Positions 8,407 through 17,937 of a DNA stretch of 64,000 nucleotides are shown in pieces. The number at the start of each line of letters is the position of its first letter. Positions within the stretch are counted from its first letter, which is position 1. This DNA comes from Nitrospira sp. (GTDB lineage: Bacteria > Nitrospirota > Nitrospiria > Nitrospirales > Nitrospiraceae): the NCBI GenBank assembly GCA_016873435.1, contig VGXF01000003.1:62001-126000 (forward strand), read 5' to 3'. The position numbers were made by a program, and so were the translations under genes. A model generated the notes under the pieces. It was not told the DNA's origin, searched no databases, and saw only the letters and a program-made list of their open reading frames with translations.

Positions 8407-8651
8407 GATGCGCCTCCTTTCAACAACAGCGTTTGCAGCGCTCTCCCATAAAACCGTTTTCTGACCTGCGTACGGATCATCTCTATGCAGGGGGGGTATT
8501 GCCGCGCAGCGACTCCAGCACGACGGTCCGTTGCGCCGTGACGGTCAGCGATGCGGACTGACTTTAGGATATTCGCGGCCGGGGTCATGTTTTTTACGAT
8601 AATTCTAAAAAGTGAAAATAGCAAGACCGCCCGCCGCGAGCGTGACCAAGG

Positions 8652-9971
8652 CTATTTCTTGCGGACGAGGAGGTGGATGGGCGTACCGGGGAGCCCGAAC
8701 TGCTCGCGGAGTCGGTTTTCGAGAAGCTTCAGGTAATTGGTCGTGATGTTTTCCGGATGGCCCACGAAGAAGGCAAAGGCCGGCGGCTTGGCGGCGACCT
8801 GCGTGATATAGGCCGAGAGCGTGGCCTTGCCAGGTCGGCCCTTTTTTACCGGCAGGGGATGTTGCGCGAGGACGTCCTGGAGGAACTTGTTCAACTGCCC
8901 AGTCGGGATGCGGCCGGTGAAGGCGGCATTCACACGGTCGAGCAACGGAAACACCTGTGCCACGGAATCCGGCTTTAGCGCTGAGCCAAAGAGCACCGGG
9001 GCCCAAGGAATGAAGGGTAGGCGGCGTTTCAATTCCTGCGTGTAGCGGTCACGCGCGCCAGCCTCGCCAGAACGCAGATCCCATTTGTTGACGAGGATCA
9101 CGCAGGCCCGACCCTGCTTGAGCAGGAGGCCGATGATCTTTGTGTCCTGCTCGGTGATCCCCTCCACGCCGTCGAGCACCAGCACGGCGATGTCGGACCG
9201 GCCCATCGCGCGCATGGCCCGCGCGACGCTGTAGCCCTCGATCCCACGCTCGACGCGCCCACGGCGGCGGATGCCCGCCGTGTCAGTGAACAGGTAGCGG
9301 CGTCCTTTATAGGCGACGATCGTATCGATGGAATCGCGTGTCGTGCCCGGCACGTCACTCACGACCATACGTTCCTGCCCCAGCAGCGTATTCACGAGCG
9401 TGGACTTGCCGGCATTGGGGCGACCCACCACCGCAATCTTCGGCATCTCCGCAGGCTCCGGTTCCTCGCCCGGCTGAGGCAGCAGCGGGACGAGGGCTTC
9501 CAGCAGGTCATCCACGCCGAGACTGTGCTCGGCCGACACCGGATACAGCGGATCGAATCCAAGTTGGTAGAAATCAGCCAGAAGCGATTCGGCCTTAGGC
9601 GTGTCGATTTTATTGACGGCGACGAAGAGCGGCTTCTTTGTGCCGCGCAAGAGGCCGACGATTTCCTCGTCGGCTGGCGTGAGGCCGGCGCGGCCGTCCA
9701 TTAACAGGATAAGAAAGTCGGCCTCGGCGATGGCGAGCTGCGACTGGTGCTTGATGAGCGCGACCATGCCCTCAGTGGAGCTGGGTTCGAGGCCGCCCGT
9801 GTCCACAAGTCGGAAGTGGCGGCCACGATAGGTCCCGTCCGCGTAGTGGCGGTCGCGCGTGACGCCGGGGACGTCGTCCACGATCGCGGCCTTCGTGCCA
9901 AGAATACGGTTAAACAGCGTGGATTTGCCGACGTTCGGCCGTCCGATGATAGCGATCAGCGGCGCGCGCAT
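8652..9971 (-). CDS. der: Ribosome-assembly GTPase Der (EngA)
   Basis: A double-GTPase protein of 439 residues. The first G domain begins with GRPNVGKST at residue 9 and contains DTGG and NKID. The second begins with GRPNAGKST (about residue 180) and contains DTAG and NKWD. A C-terminal KH-like domain ends in GTPIHLLVRKK. Der is an essential factor in 50S subunit maturation. The ATG at 9971 gives the usual start (MRAPLIAIIGRPNVG); the open frame extends further upstream but that part looks non-coding. It is divergent from the yrfG-like gene. Confidence 0.95.
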   Translation of the reverse strand: MRAPLIAIIGRPNVGKSTLFNRILGTKAAIVDDVPGVTRDRHYADGTYRGRHFRLVDTGGLEPSSTEGMVALIKHQSQLAIAEADFLILLMDGRAGLTPADEEIVGLLRGTKKPLFVAVNKIDTPKAESLLADFYQLGFDPLYPVSAEHSLGVDDLLEALVPLLPQPGEEPEPAEMPKIAVVGRPNAGKSTLVNTLLGQERMVVSDVPGTTRDSIDTIVAYKGRRYLFTDTAGIRRRGRVERGIEGYSVARAMRAMGRSDIAVLVLDGVEGITEQDTKIIGLLLKQGRACVILVNKWDLRSGEAGARDRYTQELKRRLPFIPWAPVLFGSALKPDSVAQVFPLLDRVNAAFTGRIPTGQLNKFLQDVLAQHPLPVKKGRPGKATLSAYITQVAAKPPAFAFFVGHPENITTNYLKLLENRLREQFGLPGTPIHLLVRKK

Positions 9972-10033
9972 GCGCCGGACCGTAACACAGCATCGGAGTG
10001 AAGACAAGAAACCGTGCGACCCCCGGCCTTGTG

Positions 10034-10039
10034 TATAAT
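10034..10039 (+). promoter_or_regulatory. Possible -10 box for the YrfG-like gene
   Basis: A perfect TATAAT lies 30 bases before the GTG start at 10069. The -35 region at the right distance (ACCGTG, 10011-10016) is poor, so only the -10 is supported. A Shine-Dalgarno sequence TTGGAGGA precedes the start. Confidence 0.35.
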
Positions 10040-10068
10040 ACCGCTGCCGAATTCTTTGGAGGACGCCG

Positions 10069-10728
10069 GTGCCCGACGCAATCGACTGGACACAGGTCGA
10101 CGACGTGCTGCTGGATATGGACGGCACGCTGCTCGACCGCGATTTTGACAATTTCTTCTTTGAAGAGGAACTGCCGCGCCGCTATGCGGCGCTCCAGGGG
10201 ATGGACGAATCGGCGGCGCGCGAGAAACTCTTTGCGCTCTACCGGTCGGTCGAGGGCGAATTGGCCTGGACCGACCTTCATTACTGGACGAAAACGACCG
10301 AGATCGATGTGGTGGCGCTGACGCGGGAATTCTCCCATCGCATCGGCTATCTGCCAGGCGCGGAGGACTTCCTGCGTGCGCTCCGTCTGCGCGGCAAGCG
10401 CGTCGTCATCCTGACCAACGCCCATGCTGAGGGCGTGGCCATCAAGTGCGCGAAAACGGGGCTCGACAAGCAGGTGGACCGGATCGTCAACGCCTTCGAA
10501 GTCGGCGCGCTAAAAATGCGCGAAGCCTATTGGCCGGCCTGCCAGCGGCGCCTCGGCTTCGATCCCGCCCGCGCTCTGTATATCGATGATGACGAAGCCT
10601 GCCTCGTCGCCGCCGACACCTTCGGCGTCCGGCACATCCGGCACAGTGCCAAATCCAGCACGAAGCGGCCCGCCTGCCTCTCGCGACACTATCCGTCGCT
10701 CGAACGGCTCACGGATCTGCTGGCATGA
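10069..10728 (+). CDS. yrfG: HAD-superfamily nucleotidase, YrfG-like (GMP/IMP nucleotidase)
   Basis: The product has 219 residues. It opens with the HAD catalytic motif LLDMDGTLLDRDFDNFFFEE, closely resembling E. coli YrfG, which dephosphorylates GMP and IMP. Motif II is ILTNAH, and the late motif is LYIDDDEACLVAA. The helical cap after motif I (IDWTQVDD...YW) also matches YrfG order. The GTG start is supported by a good Shine-Dalgarno sequence (TTGGAGGA). A very small frame overlaps its stop. The substrate assignment is by family similarity only. Confidence 0.8.
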   Translation: MPDAIDWTQVDDVLLDMDGTLLDRDFDNFFFEEELPRRYAALQGMDESAAREKLFALYRSVEGELAWTDLHYWTKTTEIDVVALTREFSHRIGYLPGAEDFLRALRLRGKRVVILTNAHAEGVAIKCAKTGLDKQVDRIVNAFEVGALKMREAYWPACQRRLGFDPARALYIDDDEACLVAADTFGVRHIRHSAKSSTKRPACLSRHYPSLERLTDLLA

Positions 10729-10883
10729 TGGATCGGCGCGACCGCCTGACCGGGTTCGTGTGGCCGCTCGTGCTGGTGTCGCTGGCAGGAGCGGCAACCG
10801 TCTTCGGGCAGGCGCCGCCCAGGCAATGGCCACTGCCGGGGCGTAGCGATTCCGTTTACGCCTGTTTCCCGGAAACGGCCTGA
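10725..10883 (+). CDS. Possible small single-pass membrane protein (52 residues)
   Basis: An ATG overlaps the stop of the nucleotidase gene (ATGA) and opens 52 codons. The translation has a charged start (MMDRRDRLTG), then one hydrophobic segment (FVWPLVLVSLAGAATVFG) and a polar tail. That arrangement is plausible for a small membrane protein. It overlaps the 3' end of the convergent methyltransferase gene by 28 bases, and I know no homologue, so it may be chance. Confidence 0.3.
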   Translation: MMDRRDRLTGFVWPLVLVSLAGAATVFGQAPPRQWPLPGRSDSVYACFPETA

Positions 10884-11536
10884 TTGCGATCGGCCGCTCC
10901 ACCCGGGGTGCCGATGGGCGTGTGCGGGGTGGCGATACCACGGTACATGGCGCCCGCCACGCGCGGGACGCCCTCCATTTGAAACCGTTCTAGTTGCGTG
11001 ATGATGAGGCCTGCCTGTCGAATGATTGCCTCGATTTGGCGGTTGAGGTGGCAGCCGCAGGCGATGAGACGCTGAAACGGTGTGAGGCGGTCCTGCCAGA
11101 GGGCGATCTTCGGATCAGGGCTCCTGCCGTGCTCCAGAAAAATGAACTGCCCGTCCGGTTTGAGCACACGCCGGACCTCTCGCAGGGCAGCGACCGGATC
11201 GGGAATCGTGCAGAGGGTCCAGGTGCTCACGGCCCAGTCGAACCGGCCTGATTCGAACGGCAGGGTCTCCGCACTGCGACGAAGCAGCTTGACGGGAATG
11301 GCCCCCTCCGCGGGGTGCTTGTGCACGAGCGCGTCTGGAAAATTTGCGGGATCCACGGCGGTCAGCCACGTGACGCTCTTCGCATAGTGCGGCAGATTCA
11401 ATCCGGTTCCGAATCCGATTTCCAGCACGTCCCCCCGCGCGGGTGCCAGCGCCTGTTGGCGCAGCTCCTGAAAATGGGGCGCGCGCATGATCCAGTCCAT
11501 TGCGCGCGGGAAAATCCGGTCGGCGTAGAAGCTCAT
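10856..11536 (-). CDS. Class I SAM-dependent methyltransferase (UbiE/METTL7-like)
   Basis: A methyltransferase of 226 residues. The SAM-binding motif VLEIGFGTGLNLPHY lies near residue 38, followed by an acidic post-motif (TAVDPANFP), the DWAVSTWTLCTIPD segment and VLKPDGQFIFLEHGRSPD, all typical of the UbiE/methyltransferase-11 group. The N-terminal FYADRIFPRAMDWIM is shared with METTL7-type proteins that methylate thiols or lipids. The substrate cannot be told. Its gene is convergent with the YrfG-like gene and divergent from leuS. Confidence 0.85.
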   Translation of the reverse strand: MSFYADRIFPRAMDWIMRAPHFQELRQQALAPARGDVLEIGFGTGLNLPHYAKSVTWLTAVDPANFPDALVHKHPAEGAIPVKLLRRSAETLPFESGRFDWAVSTWTLCTIPDPVAALREVRRVLKPDGQFIFLEHGRSPDPKIALWQDRLTPFQRLIACGCHLNRQIEAIIRQAGLIITQLERFQMEGVPRVAGAMYRGIATPHTPIGTPGGAADRNQAVSGKQA

Positions 11537-11620
11537 GGCAGGTTACGCAGTATAACAAACCGCGCCGTACGCAATCTTGTGAGCCCCTGCGCCGTGTGTT
11601 AGATTCGCCTCGGTCCGCGC

Positions 11621-14062
11621 ATGGGTAACACCTATGATCATACGGCCATCGAGGCCAAGTGGCAGGCCTGGTGGGAACGGGCACGCGTGTTTCGCGCGAC
11701 GGACGATCCCGCCAAGCCCAAGTTCTACTGCCTTGACATGTTTCCCTATCCTTCGGGGTCGGGGCTTCACGTCGGGCATCTCGAAGGCTACACGGCCACC
11801 GACATCGTGGCCCGCTATAAGCGTATGTGCGGCTTCAACGTGCTGCATCCGATGGGCTGGGACGCGTTTGGGCTTCCGGCCGAGCAGTACGCCGTGAAGA
11901 CGGGCGTGCATCCCGCCACAACCACTGCGCAAAACATTGCCACCTTCAAGCGCCAGATGCAGCGCGCAGGGCTCTCCTACGACTGGGACCGCGAACTCAG
12001 CACGACCGATCCGGCCTATTACCGCTGGACGCAGTGGATTTTTCTCAAGCTTTTCGAGCGTGGACTCGCCTACGTGGCCGAGGTACCAGTCAATTGGTGT
12101 CCGGCACTGGGAACAGTGCTGGCCAACGAGGAGATCGTCGATGGCAAGAGCGAAGTGGGCGGCTTCGACGTCGTGCGCAAGCCCATGCGGCAGTGGGTCC
12201 TGAAGATCACTGCCTACGCGGACCGGCTGCTGGAAGATCTGAAACTGGTGGACTGGCCGGCTAGCACGCTCGAGATGCAGAAAAACTGGATCGGCCGCTC
12301 GATCGGCGCGGAAGTGGAGTTCGCGCTGGCCGGCATGAACGGCAGCCTCCGCATCTTCACCACCCGGCCCGACACGCTGTTCGGCGCGACCTATATGGTG
12401 CTAGCGCCCGAACATCCGCTGGTGGACGTCGTCACGACAACCGATCGGAGCCAAGAAGTCGCAGCCTATCGCGCGGCGGCGTCGCGCAAGAGCGATCTGC
12501 AGCGTCAAGAGCTGGACAAGGACAAGACCGGCGTCTTCACCGGCAGTTACGCCATCAATCCGGTCAACGGCGAGCGGCTGCCGGTCTGGATCGCCGATTA
12601 CGTGCTCATGAGCTACGGGACCGGCGCGATCATGGCCGTGCCCGCGCACGACGAGCGCGACTGGGCCTTCGCGCGCACGTACAACTTGCTGATCCGCGAG
12701 GTGATCCACGGCGGCGACGTGTCGAAGGCCGCCTTCGTCGAAACCGGTCGCGGGACCGTGGTGAATTCTACGACGCCTGACGGCTCTTTCTCGATTGACG
12801 CTCTCACGCCGGCCGACGCGAGTCCGAAAATCACCGCCTGGCTTGAGAAGAGGGGGAAGGGCAGGAAGGCGATCAATTATAAGTTGCGCGACTGGCTTTT
12901 CGCGCGCCAGCGCTACTGGGGCGAGCCCTTTCCGATCGTCTGGACGGACGGCGAAGCGAAGCCAATCCCGGAAGAGCAACTGCCGTTGCCGCTGCCTGAA
13001 ACGAAGAACTTTAAGCCGTCGGGAAGCGGCGAGAGTCCGCTGGCAAATCTCGAGGACTGGCTGGTGACAACCGATCCGAAGACTGGACAGCCAGCCCGCC
13101 GCGAAACCAACACGATGCCGCAGTGGGCCGGCTCCTGCTGGTACTACCTGCGGTTCATCGATCCGAAAAATTCCAGCTGCTTGGTCGATCCCGCCAAAGA
13201 GCGCTACTGGATGCCGGTGGACCTCTACATCGGCGGCAGCGAGCACGCGGTGCTGCATCTGCTCTATTCGCGCTTCTGGCATAAGGTCCTACTCGACATC
13301 GGCGTCGTGAGCACGCCCGAGCCGTTCAAGAAACTGGTGCATCAGGGCATCGTGCTGGGCGAGGACAACCAGAAGATGTCCAAGTCACGCGGTAACGTCG
13401 TCAATCCCGACGAGATGATAGACCGCTTCGGTGCCGATGCGGTGCGGATGTACGAGATGTTCATGGGGCCGCTCGAGGCGATGAAGCCTTGGAGTACACG
13501 CGGCGTCGAGGGCGTGACACGGTTTCTGGACCGCGTCTGGCGGATGCTCGTCCACGAGGACGGGACATTGAGCCCGGCCATCGTTACCACTGCGCCGACC
13601 GCCGAGCAGCTCCGGCTGCTGCATCAGACGATCAAGAAGGTCACGGACGACCTCGAAGGCCTGCGGTTCAACACGGCCATTTCGCAGATGATGATTTTCA
13701 CCAATGAGATGACGAAGTTCGAGCGTCGTTCGCGCGCCCTGCTGGAGCCGTTCGTCCTCCTGCTGGCGCCCTTCGCACCGCATCTCTGCGAAGAGCTGTG
13801 GGAGAAGCTGGGAGGCAAGCCCAGCGTCTCGCAACAGTCCTGGCCGGCCTTCGACCCGGCGCGCGTGGTATCCACGCGGGTCGAAATTCCGCTGCAAGTC
13901 AACGGCAAATTGAGGAGTAAAATCGAGGTGCCGGCCGACTGGACGGAGGCGCAGGTCGTCGAACTGGCCAAACAGGACGCGAAACTGACAGAGTGGCTGC
14001 AGGGCCAGCCGCTGAAAAAAGTGATCTATGTGCCGAAGAAACTAGTCAACTTTGTGGTGTGA
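11621..14062 (+). CDS. leuS: Leucyl-tRNA synthetase
   Basis: The product has 813 residues, the usual bacterial length. The class I signature is seen as HVGH in [12 protein letters not shown] (residue about 50) and [13 protein letters not shown] (about 584). The editing domain includes [20 protein letters not shown], with the threonine-rich editing region; the C-terminal anticodon-binding helices follow, and the C-terminal tail ends in [15 protein letters not shown]. It charges tRNA-Leu. The gene starts the conserved leuS-lptE-holA group, and the next gene follows after 19 bases. Confidence 0.97.
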   Translation: MGNTYDHTAIEAKWQAWWERARVFRATDDPAKPKFYCLDMFPYPSGSGLHVGHLEGYTATDIVARYKRMCGFNVLHPMGWDAFGLPAEQYAVKTGVHPATTTAQNIATFKRQMQRAGLSYDWDRELSTTDPAYYRWTQWIFLKLFERGLAYVAEVPVNWCPALGTVLANEEIVDGKSEVGGFDVVRKPMRQWVLKITAYADRLLEDLKLVDWPASTLEMQKNWIGRSIGAEVEFALAGMNGSLRIFTTRPDTLFGATYMVLAPEHPLVDVVTTTDRSQEVAAYRAAASRKSDLQRQELDKDKTGVFTGSYAINPVNGERLPVWIADYVLMSYGTGAIMAVPAHDERDWAFARTYNLLIREVIHGGDVSKAAFVETGRGTVVNSTTPDGSFSIDALTPADASPKITAWLEKRGKGRKAINYKLRDWLFARQRYWGEPFPIVWTDGEAKPIPEEQLPLPLPETKNFKPSGSGESPLANLEDWLVTTDPKTGQPARRETNTMPQWAGSCWYYLRFIDPKNSSCLVDPAKERYWMPVDLYIGGSEHAVLHLLYSRFWHKVLLDIGVVSTPEPFKKLVHQGIVLGEDNQKMSKSRGNVVNPDEMIDRFGADAVRMYEMFMGPLEAMKPWSTRGVEGVTRFLDRVWRMLVHEDGTLSPAIVTTAPTAEQLRLLHQTIKKVTDDLEGLRFNTAISQMMIFTNEMTKFERRSRALLEPFVLLLAPFAPHLCEELWEKLGGKPSVSQQSWPAFDPARVVSTRVEIPLQVNGKLRSKIEVPADWTEAQVVELAKQDAKLTEWLQGQPLKKVIYVPKKLVNFVV

Positions 14063-14081
14063 ATAGAGCGGAGAGTGATCC

Positions 14082-14762
14082 GTGAACAGTTCTCAGCTCG
14101 CAGCTTTTTTAAGGATTCAGGCGGGGTGCGTCCGACTGATCGCGGTGTACTGTCTGCTGAGCGGGGCATCGTGCGGCTACCAGTTCCGCGTCGAGGGGGC
14201 CGGGCCGACCATTGGAGGGAGCAAGCCGTCGCCTCAGGCGGACGTGCTGCGGTTGAAGATCGTCAACTTTGAAAACAAGACCAGCGTTCCGAACATCGAA
14301 CTGAAATACATCGGGTATGCCCGCCGGGAATTCGCCGTGGGCAGCGGCACGCGCGTGGTGAGCGACGGCGAGCCCGCCGATCTGATTCTTAAGGGCACAG
14401 TCAACGCCGCGGGCGGGGGAGGGGCGCTGAGCTTCTCGCTCCAGGGGACGTTCGAGAGCCGGGCAACGGCGAGCGTGAGCGTCACGGTAGAGGAGGTAAA
14501 GACAGGGAAAAAAATCTGGACTCAGGCCGCCACCGCTTCGGCAGAGTATTTTCTGACAAACGATCTGCAATTCAATCAGGTGCTGGAAACGCGTGCGATC
14601 GAGCAGGCGGGCCGTTTGGCGGCGCAGGATCTCGCCACGCGCTTCCAGAATTTTCTGGATCTACGGGGGCGGCAGGCGCCCGCCGCTGGGCCCAGCGCGC
14701 CGCCCACCGGCACGGGGGGCGACAGAACCGTGGCGCCGAACGCGAGCGGAAAGACGCCATGA
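14082..14762 (+). CDS. lptE: LptE-like outer-membrane lipoprotein (LPS assembly)
   Basis: The product has 226 residues. A hydrophobic N-terminus ends in a Cys (LLSGASCGYQFRVEG) that serves as the lipobox, and CGYxF after the lipidated Cys is the hallmark of LptE/RlpB. The mature part is beta-rich (VEEVKTGKKIWTQAAT) with a Pro/Ala-rich tail. LptE plugs LptD and helps insert lipopolysaccharide in the outer membrane. Its place between leuS and holA is the classic context. Its 3' end overlaps holA by four bases. Sequence similarity in this family is weak, so context carries much of the call. Confidence 0.8.
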   Translation: MNSSQLAAFLRIQAGCVRLIAVYCLLSGASCGYQFRVEGAGPTIGGSKPSPQADVLRLKIVNFENKTSVPNIELKYIGYARREFAVGSGTRVVSDGEPADLILKGTVNAAGGGGALSFSLQGTFESRATASVSVTVEEVKTGKKIWTQAATASAEYFLTNDLQFNQVLETRAIEQAGRLAAQDLATRFQNFLDLRGRQAPAAGPSAPPTGTGGDRTVAPNASGKTP

Positions 14763-15787
14763 ACGCCTGTGATCTCGAGGCGACGATTCAGCGGCAGGGC
14801 GTGGCGCCGCTCTATCTGGCGCTAGGTGAGGAGGACTGTCTGCGCGATCAGGCCCTGGCCGTTCTCAAGAGGGCGGTGCTGGGCGACGCATCCGGCGACG
14901 GCGGTCCAGCATCGGGATTGAGCGTGTTTAACTATAACGTGCTCTATGCTGACGAGAGCGATGCCTCGGAAATTCTCGCGAGCGCCGGGCAGGCACCGGT
15001 CTTCGCGGAACGCCGCTATGTCGTCGTCAAATCGGTGGAGAAGCTATCGGCGAAAGACGGCGAAGCGCTGCTCGATTATCTCAAGGAGCCGTGCGCATCT
15101 ACCACGCTGGTGTTCGCTGCCGCCAAGTTGGACAAGCGGCTGAAGTTCTCGAAGGAACTGCTGGACCGCGCCATCACCATCGACTGCGCGCCGCTGCCGG
15201 AGGCCCGCCTGGTGGAATGGATCCGGCAGGAAAGCGTTCATGCTGGCGTCCAGTTGAACGCGGAGGCGACGACGGCACTGGCCCAGCTCGTGCTCTCCTT
15301 AAAAGGAGACGCAGGCGGTGCGTTGAACTTGCTGCGCCGCGAACTGGAAAAGCTGGCATCCTATGTGCCGTCGGGCTCGACTGCTGGCGTGAAGGACGTC
15401 GATGCGGTGCGGGGCGGGGAGCCGGGCGCTTCGGTGTTCGATCTGGCCCGTGCCATCGCCGGGCGACACGAGGGCCAGGCGCTCTGGATTCTGGCAAGAA
15501 ATATCGATGCGGGGGAGGAGCCGCTGCGGATTCTGGGCGCGCTGGCTTGGCAGTTCCGCGCCATCTGGAAGGCAAAGGACCAGCGCCGGTTCAGCGGGCC
15601 GGGCGCCGATCTAAGCGGCGCCTTCACGGAGCCCGATCTGGCCACGGCGCTGCGGCTTTTTGCCGAAGCGGATACGAAATTGAAGGGTGGCGCGTCGGGA
15701 TCGTCTAAGCGGCTGGTGCTGGAACGGGTGGTGCTGGGCCTGTGCCGGTTCGAGCGGGATCGGGGCGCGCGGCCGCGCGCGTCGTGA
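14759..15787 (+). CDS. holA: DNA polymerase III subunit delta
   Basis: A HolA-type clamp-loader protein of 342 residues. It begins with the LYLALGEEDCLRDQAL segment, followed by a region rich in FAERRYVVVKSVEKL, and has the AAA+-like arrangement of delta subunits without a Walker A motif. The middle carries VEWIRQESVHAGVQL, and the C-terminal helical domain includes RILGALAWQFRAIWKAK. Delta opens the beta clamp during loading. It overlaps lptE by ATGA and is convergent with rpsT. Confidence 0.92.
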   Translation: MNACDLEATIQRQGVAPLYLALGEEDCLRDQALAVLKRAVLGDASGDGGPASGLSVFNYNVLYADESDASEILASAGQAPVFAERRYVVVKSVEKLSAKDGEALLDYLKEPCASTTLVFAAAKLDKRLKFSKELLDRAITIDCAPLPEARLVEWIRQESVHAGVQLNAEATTALAQLVLSLKGDAGGALNLLRRELEKLASYVPSGSTAGVKDVDAVRGGEPGASVFDLARAIAGRHEGQALWILARNIDAGEEPLRILGALAWQFRAIWKAKDQRRFSGPGADLSGAFTEPDLATALRLFAEADTKLKGGASGSSKRLVLERVVLGLCRFERDRGARPRAS

Positions 15788-15796
15788 CGGCGGAAA

Positions 15797-16072
15797 CTAC
15801 GCCTTGGCGGCCAGTTGATTGACCCTGATGGCGAGACGGGAGATCCGGCGGGACACTGTGTTGCGGCGCAGGATGCCCTTGCTGCGCGCCTTGCTCAGGG
15901 CCGCGGTGGCTTCGCGCAGGGCAGTCTTGGCGGCCGCCGCGTTCTTGGATTCGAGGGCGGCCAGGACCTTCTTGATGACATTCTTGACCGAGCTCATCGC
16001 GGCCCGGTTGCGCGCAGCGCGCCGTTCGGCCTGTCGCGCCCGTTTGATCGTCGATTTGTGTACGACTGGCAT
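15797..16072 (-). CDS. rpsT: Ribosomal protein S20
   Basis: A 91-residue, strongly basic and helical protein: KSTIKRARQAERRAARNR at the start and GILRRNTVSRRISRLA near the end match S20, which binds 16S rRNA in the 30S body. Length and composition fit the family. It is transcribed alone, against holA, and its start faces pyrF across a 60-base divergent gap. Confidence 0.96.
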   Translation of the reverse strand: MPVVHKSTIKRARQAERRAARNRAAMSSVKNVIKKVLAALESKNAAAAKTALREATAALSKARSKGILRRNTVSRRISRLAIRVNQLAAKA

Positions 16073-16132
16073 GATCCGGCTCCAAATTTATGAGAGAAAC
16101 GAGGGGCAGTTTGTAACACAGAAAGGAACACC

Positions 16133-16855
16133 ATGGCAAGCGTGAACGCCAGAGACCGGCTGATCCTCGCAATGGACGTCCCGTCGGGCGACGAGGCGGA
16201 GCGCCTGATGGCGCGCGTCGGCGACTCCGTGCGGTTCGTCAAGATCGGGCTGGAGCTCTACACGGCGGCGGGATCGGCGATCGTGGAATCCGCGCTCGCG
16301 CAGGGCAAGCGCGTGTTTCTCGATCTGAAGTTCCTCGACATCGAGGAGACGGTGCGCCGCGCCACGGCGCGCGTGGCGGCCATGGGCGTGGATTTCCTGA
16401 CCGTGCACGCCAACCGCAAGGCGCTGACCGCGGCAGTCATTGGGCGCGGCGCGCGGCGGGCCGACGGCCTCAAGCTGCTCGCCGTGACGGTCCTGACCAA
16501 TTTCGACGCCAACGATCTGCGCGACATGGGCATGCAATGGAGCGTGGCCGACCTTGTGGCTGCGCGCGCGAAGCTGGCGCACGAGGTCGGCTGCGACGGC
16601 GTCATCGCTTCCGGTGAGGAGCCGGCGGCCATCCGTCAGAAGGTCGGCGGAAACTTTCTGATCGTGACGCCGGGCATCCGGCCGTCCGGTATGGGCGCCG
16701 ACGACCATGCGCGTGTGACGACGCCGACGCAAACCATCAAGGCCGGCGCGGACTATCTCGTCGTGGGCCGGCCCATTCGGGATGCCGCTGATCCGTGTGA
16801 AGCGGCCGACGCCATCGTCCGCGAAATGCAGGCCGCCTTCGACGCGCGCGGGTGA
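16133..16855 (+). CDS. pyrF: Orotidine 5'-phosphate decarboxylase
   Basis: A type 1 OMP decarboxylase of 240 residues. The catalytic lysine/aspartate motif is visible as FLDLKFLDIEETVRRA (residues 62-77), where the usual reading is DLKxxDIPxTV; the phosphate-binding end reads VTPGIRPSGMGADDHARV and DYLVVGRPI. It makes UMP in the last step of pyrimidine synthesis. A ribosome-binding site (GAAAGGA) sits seven bases before the ATG. Leu-Asp in place of the common His-Asp next to the catalytic site is normal variation. Confidence 0.95.
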   Translation: MASVNARDRLILAMDVPSGDEAERLMARVGDSVRFVKIGLELYTAAGSAIVESALAQGKRVFLDLKFLDIEETVRRATARVAAMGVDFLTVHANRKALTAAVIGRGARRADGLKLLAVTVLTNFDANDLRDMGMQWSVADLVAARAKLAHEVGCDGVIASGEEPAAIRQKVGGNFLIVTPGIRPSGMGADDHARVTTPTQTIKAGADYLVVGRPIRDAADPCEAADAIVREMQAAFDARG

Positions 16856-16860
16856 GGTCC

Positions 16861-16904
16861 GTGATTCGTCAATTGTCATTCGCCCCGCCGGTTGACGATT
16901 GACC
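16861..16904. repeat. Intergenic heptamer element with inverted arms
   Basis: Left arm: GTGATTC (16861), GTCAATT (16868) and GTCATTC (16875), a period of seven. After a GC-rich spacer (GCCCCGCC), the right arm has GGTTGAC (16890) and GATTGAC (16897), which are related to the reverse complement of the left units. It lies directly after pyrF. Confidence 0.5.
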
Positions 16905-16948
16905 GGAGACGCGGTTCGCTTGTAGGATGCAGTCCTGCCATGCAGAAG

Positions 16949-17018
16949 CAGGTTGAGGTCAAGGTCGAGGTTGCGGAAGAAAAATCCTTCCTCTCTTCAT
17001 CCCCAGCCTCAACCTGAA
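16949..17018. repeat. Intergenic hexamer element with inverted arms
   Basis: The left arm has units of six resembling TTGAGG (TTGAGG 16953, TCAAGG 16959, TCGAGG 16965, TTGCGG 16971). The right arm reads as their reverse complement (CCTCAA, CCTGAA), so CAGGTTGAGG (16949-16958) pairs with CCTCAACCTG (17007-17016). A related element occurs at 24001-24073. It lies just ahead of the tRNA gene. Confidence 0.5.
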
Positions 17019-17036
17019 CCGTAGTCTTTCCCGTGT

Positions 17037-17113
17037 GGTGGGTGTAGCTCAAGGGTTAGAGCGCCTGGCTGTGGCCCAGGAGGTTGCGGGTTCGAAACCC
17101 GTCACTCACCCCA
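17037..17113 (+). tRNA. tRNA-His (anticodon GTG)
   Basis: A full cloverleaf can be folded. The acceptor 17038-17044 (GTGGGTG) pairs with 17103-17109 (CACTCAC, one G-T pair). The anticodon arm CCTGG-CTGTGGC-CCAGG shows anticodon GTG, and the T arm is GCGGG-TTCGAAA-CCCGT. The extra G at 17037 and discriminator C at 17110 are the special identity elements of tRNA-His. CCA is encoded at 17111-17113. The 422 bases between pyrF and the DUF429 gene hold only this tRNA and the two repeat elements. Confidence 0.95.
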
Positions 17114-17277
17114 ACATCTCTCCGTTGAACGCTCGGCTACTCTGGTGATTCCTCGTCACGTCCCACCTGATGGGGACCGACTGGTTGCGCCGGGGGTGCG
17201 GATTGAGCCTGGCAGGTCTGTGCAGCGCCTTGGCACGTTTGAGGATGGCGGGCAGCATAGGAGATTTTAATCCCGGC

Positions 17278-17937
17278 ATGCGTGGTCAGTCTAAACAGGC
17301 AGTTGTGGGAATTGATGTGGGTGGGGAACGAAAGGGGTTTCACGCTGTTGCCTTGCTTGGCGGCATAGTGTTGGACAAAAAGACCGATCCCGATCCCAAA
17401 GTGATTGTTGATTGGTGTCTTGATCACAAAGCCATGGTGGTCGCCGTGGATGCCCCGTGCCGGTGGAGCCAATCAGGCTCTTCCCGTCTAGCTGAGCAGA
17501 AATTAGAGTTGCGGGGAAAGAAGATTTATTGCTTCTCGACGCCGACGCGAGCCCGCGCATTGCACCGAAATTTCTACAAATGGGTATTCAACGGGGAGAG
17601 GCTTTACCGACTCTTAGCAGCCCAGTACGTTCTGTTCAGCGGGCAGTGGGCAAACAGACCGATGTGCATTGAGACATTTCCTCATGCCGTTACCTGCGCC
17701 ATAGCAGGGCGGGTAGTTGCAACGAAGCCCAAAGCAACGGTGCGCCGGGCGGCGCTACAGAAGAGAGGGTACGGAGTCCACGATCTTTCCAATATTGATT
17801 TTGTCGATGCAGCCCTCTGCGCCGTGGCGGCCGAGGGATTTCGTAGTCGCCACTACCAGCAATATGGTGACCGCCGGGAAGGTTTCATTGTCGTGCCGGC
17901 CCCCAGCGTCTCGATCGCTTCAAGCAAGTACCTATAG
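17278..17937 (+). CDS. DUF429 family protein (RNase H-like fold)
   Basis: The product has 219 residues. It starts with a Gly-Ile-Asp-Val strand (QAVVGIDVGGERKGFHAVAL) and continues with a second acidic strand (MVVAVDAPCRW), CIETFPHAV and a late IDFVDAALCAVAAEG, the order of acidic residues expected for the RNase H-like DUF429 family. The function of that family is not established; nuclease-like activity is assumed from the fold. I took the ATG at 17278, but 17245 is an in-frame option. The DNA is more AT-rich than the housekeeping genes around it, and the gene sits behind tRNA-His with umuDC, so it may have been acquired. Confidence 0.75.
   Translation: MRGQSKQAVVGIDVGGERKGFHAVALLGGIVLDKKTDPDPKVIVDWCLDHKAMVVAVDAPCRWSQSGSSRLAEQKLELRGKKIYCFSTPTRARALHRNFYKWVFNGERLYRLLAAQYVLFSGQWANRPMCIETFPHAVTCAIAGRVVATKPKATVRRAALQKRGYGVHDLSNIDFVDAALCAVAAEGFRSRHYQQYGDRREGFIVVPAPSVSIASSKYL

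Noticed and set aside
8407-8651. 73-codon minus-strand frame between Der and the peroxidase gene
   Set aside because: No ribosome-binding site or family text; the region is better explained as the promoter area of the peroxidase operon.
12401-13282. Minus-strand open frame of 293 codons opposite leuS
   Set aside because: LeuS is unambiguous on the plus strand; the opposite translation shows no recognisable motif.
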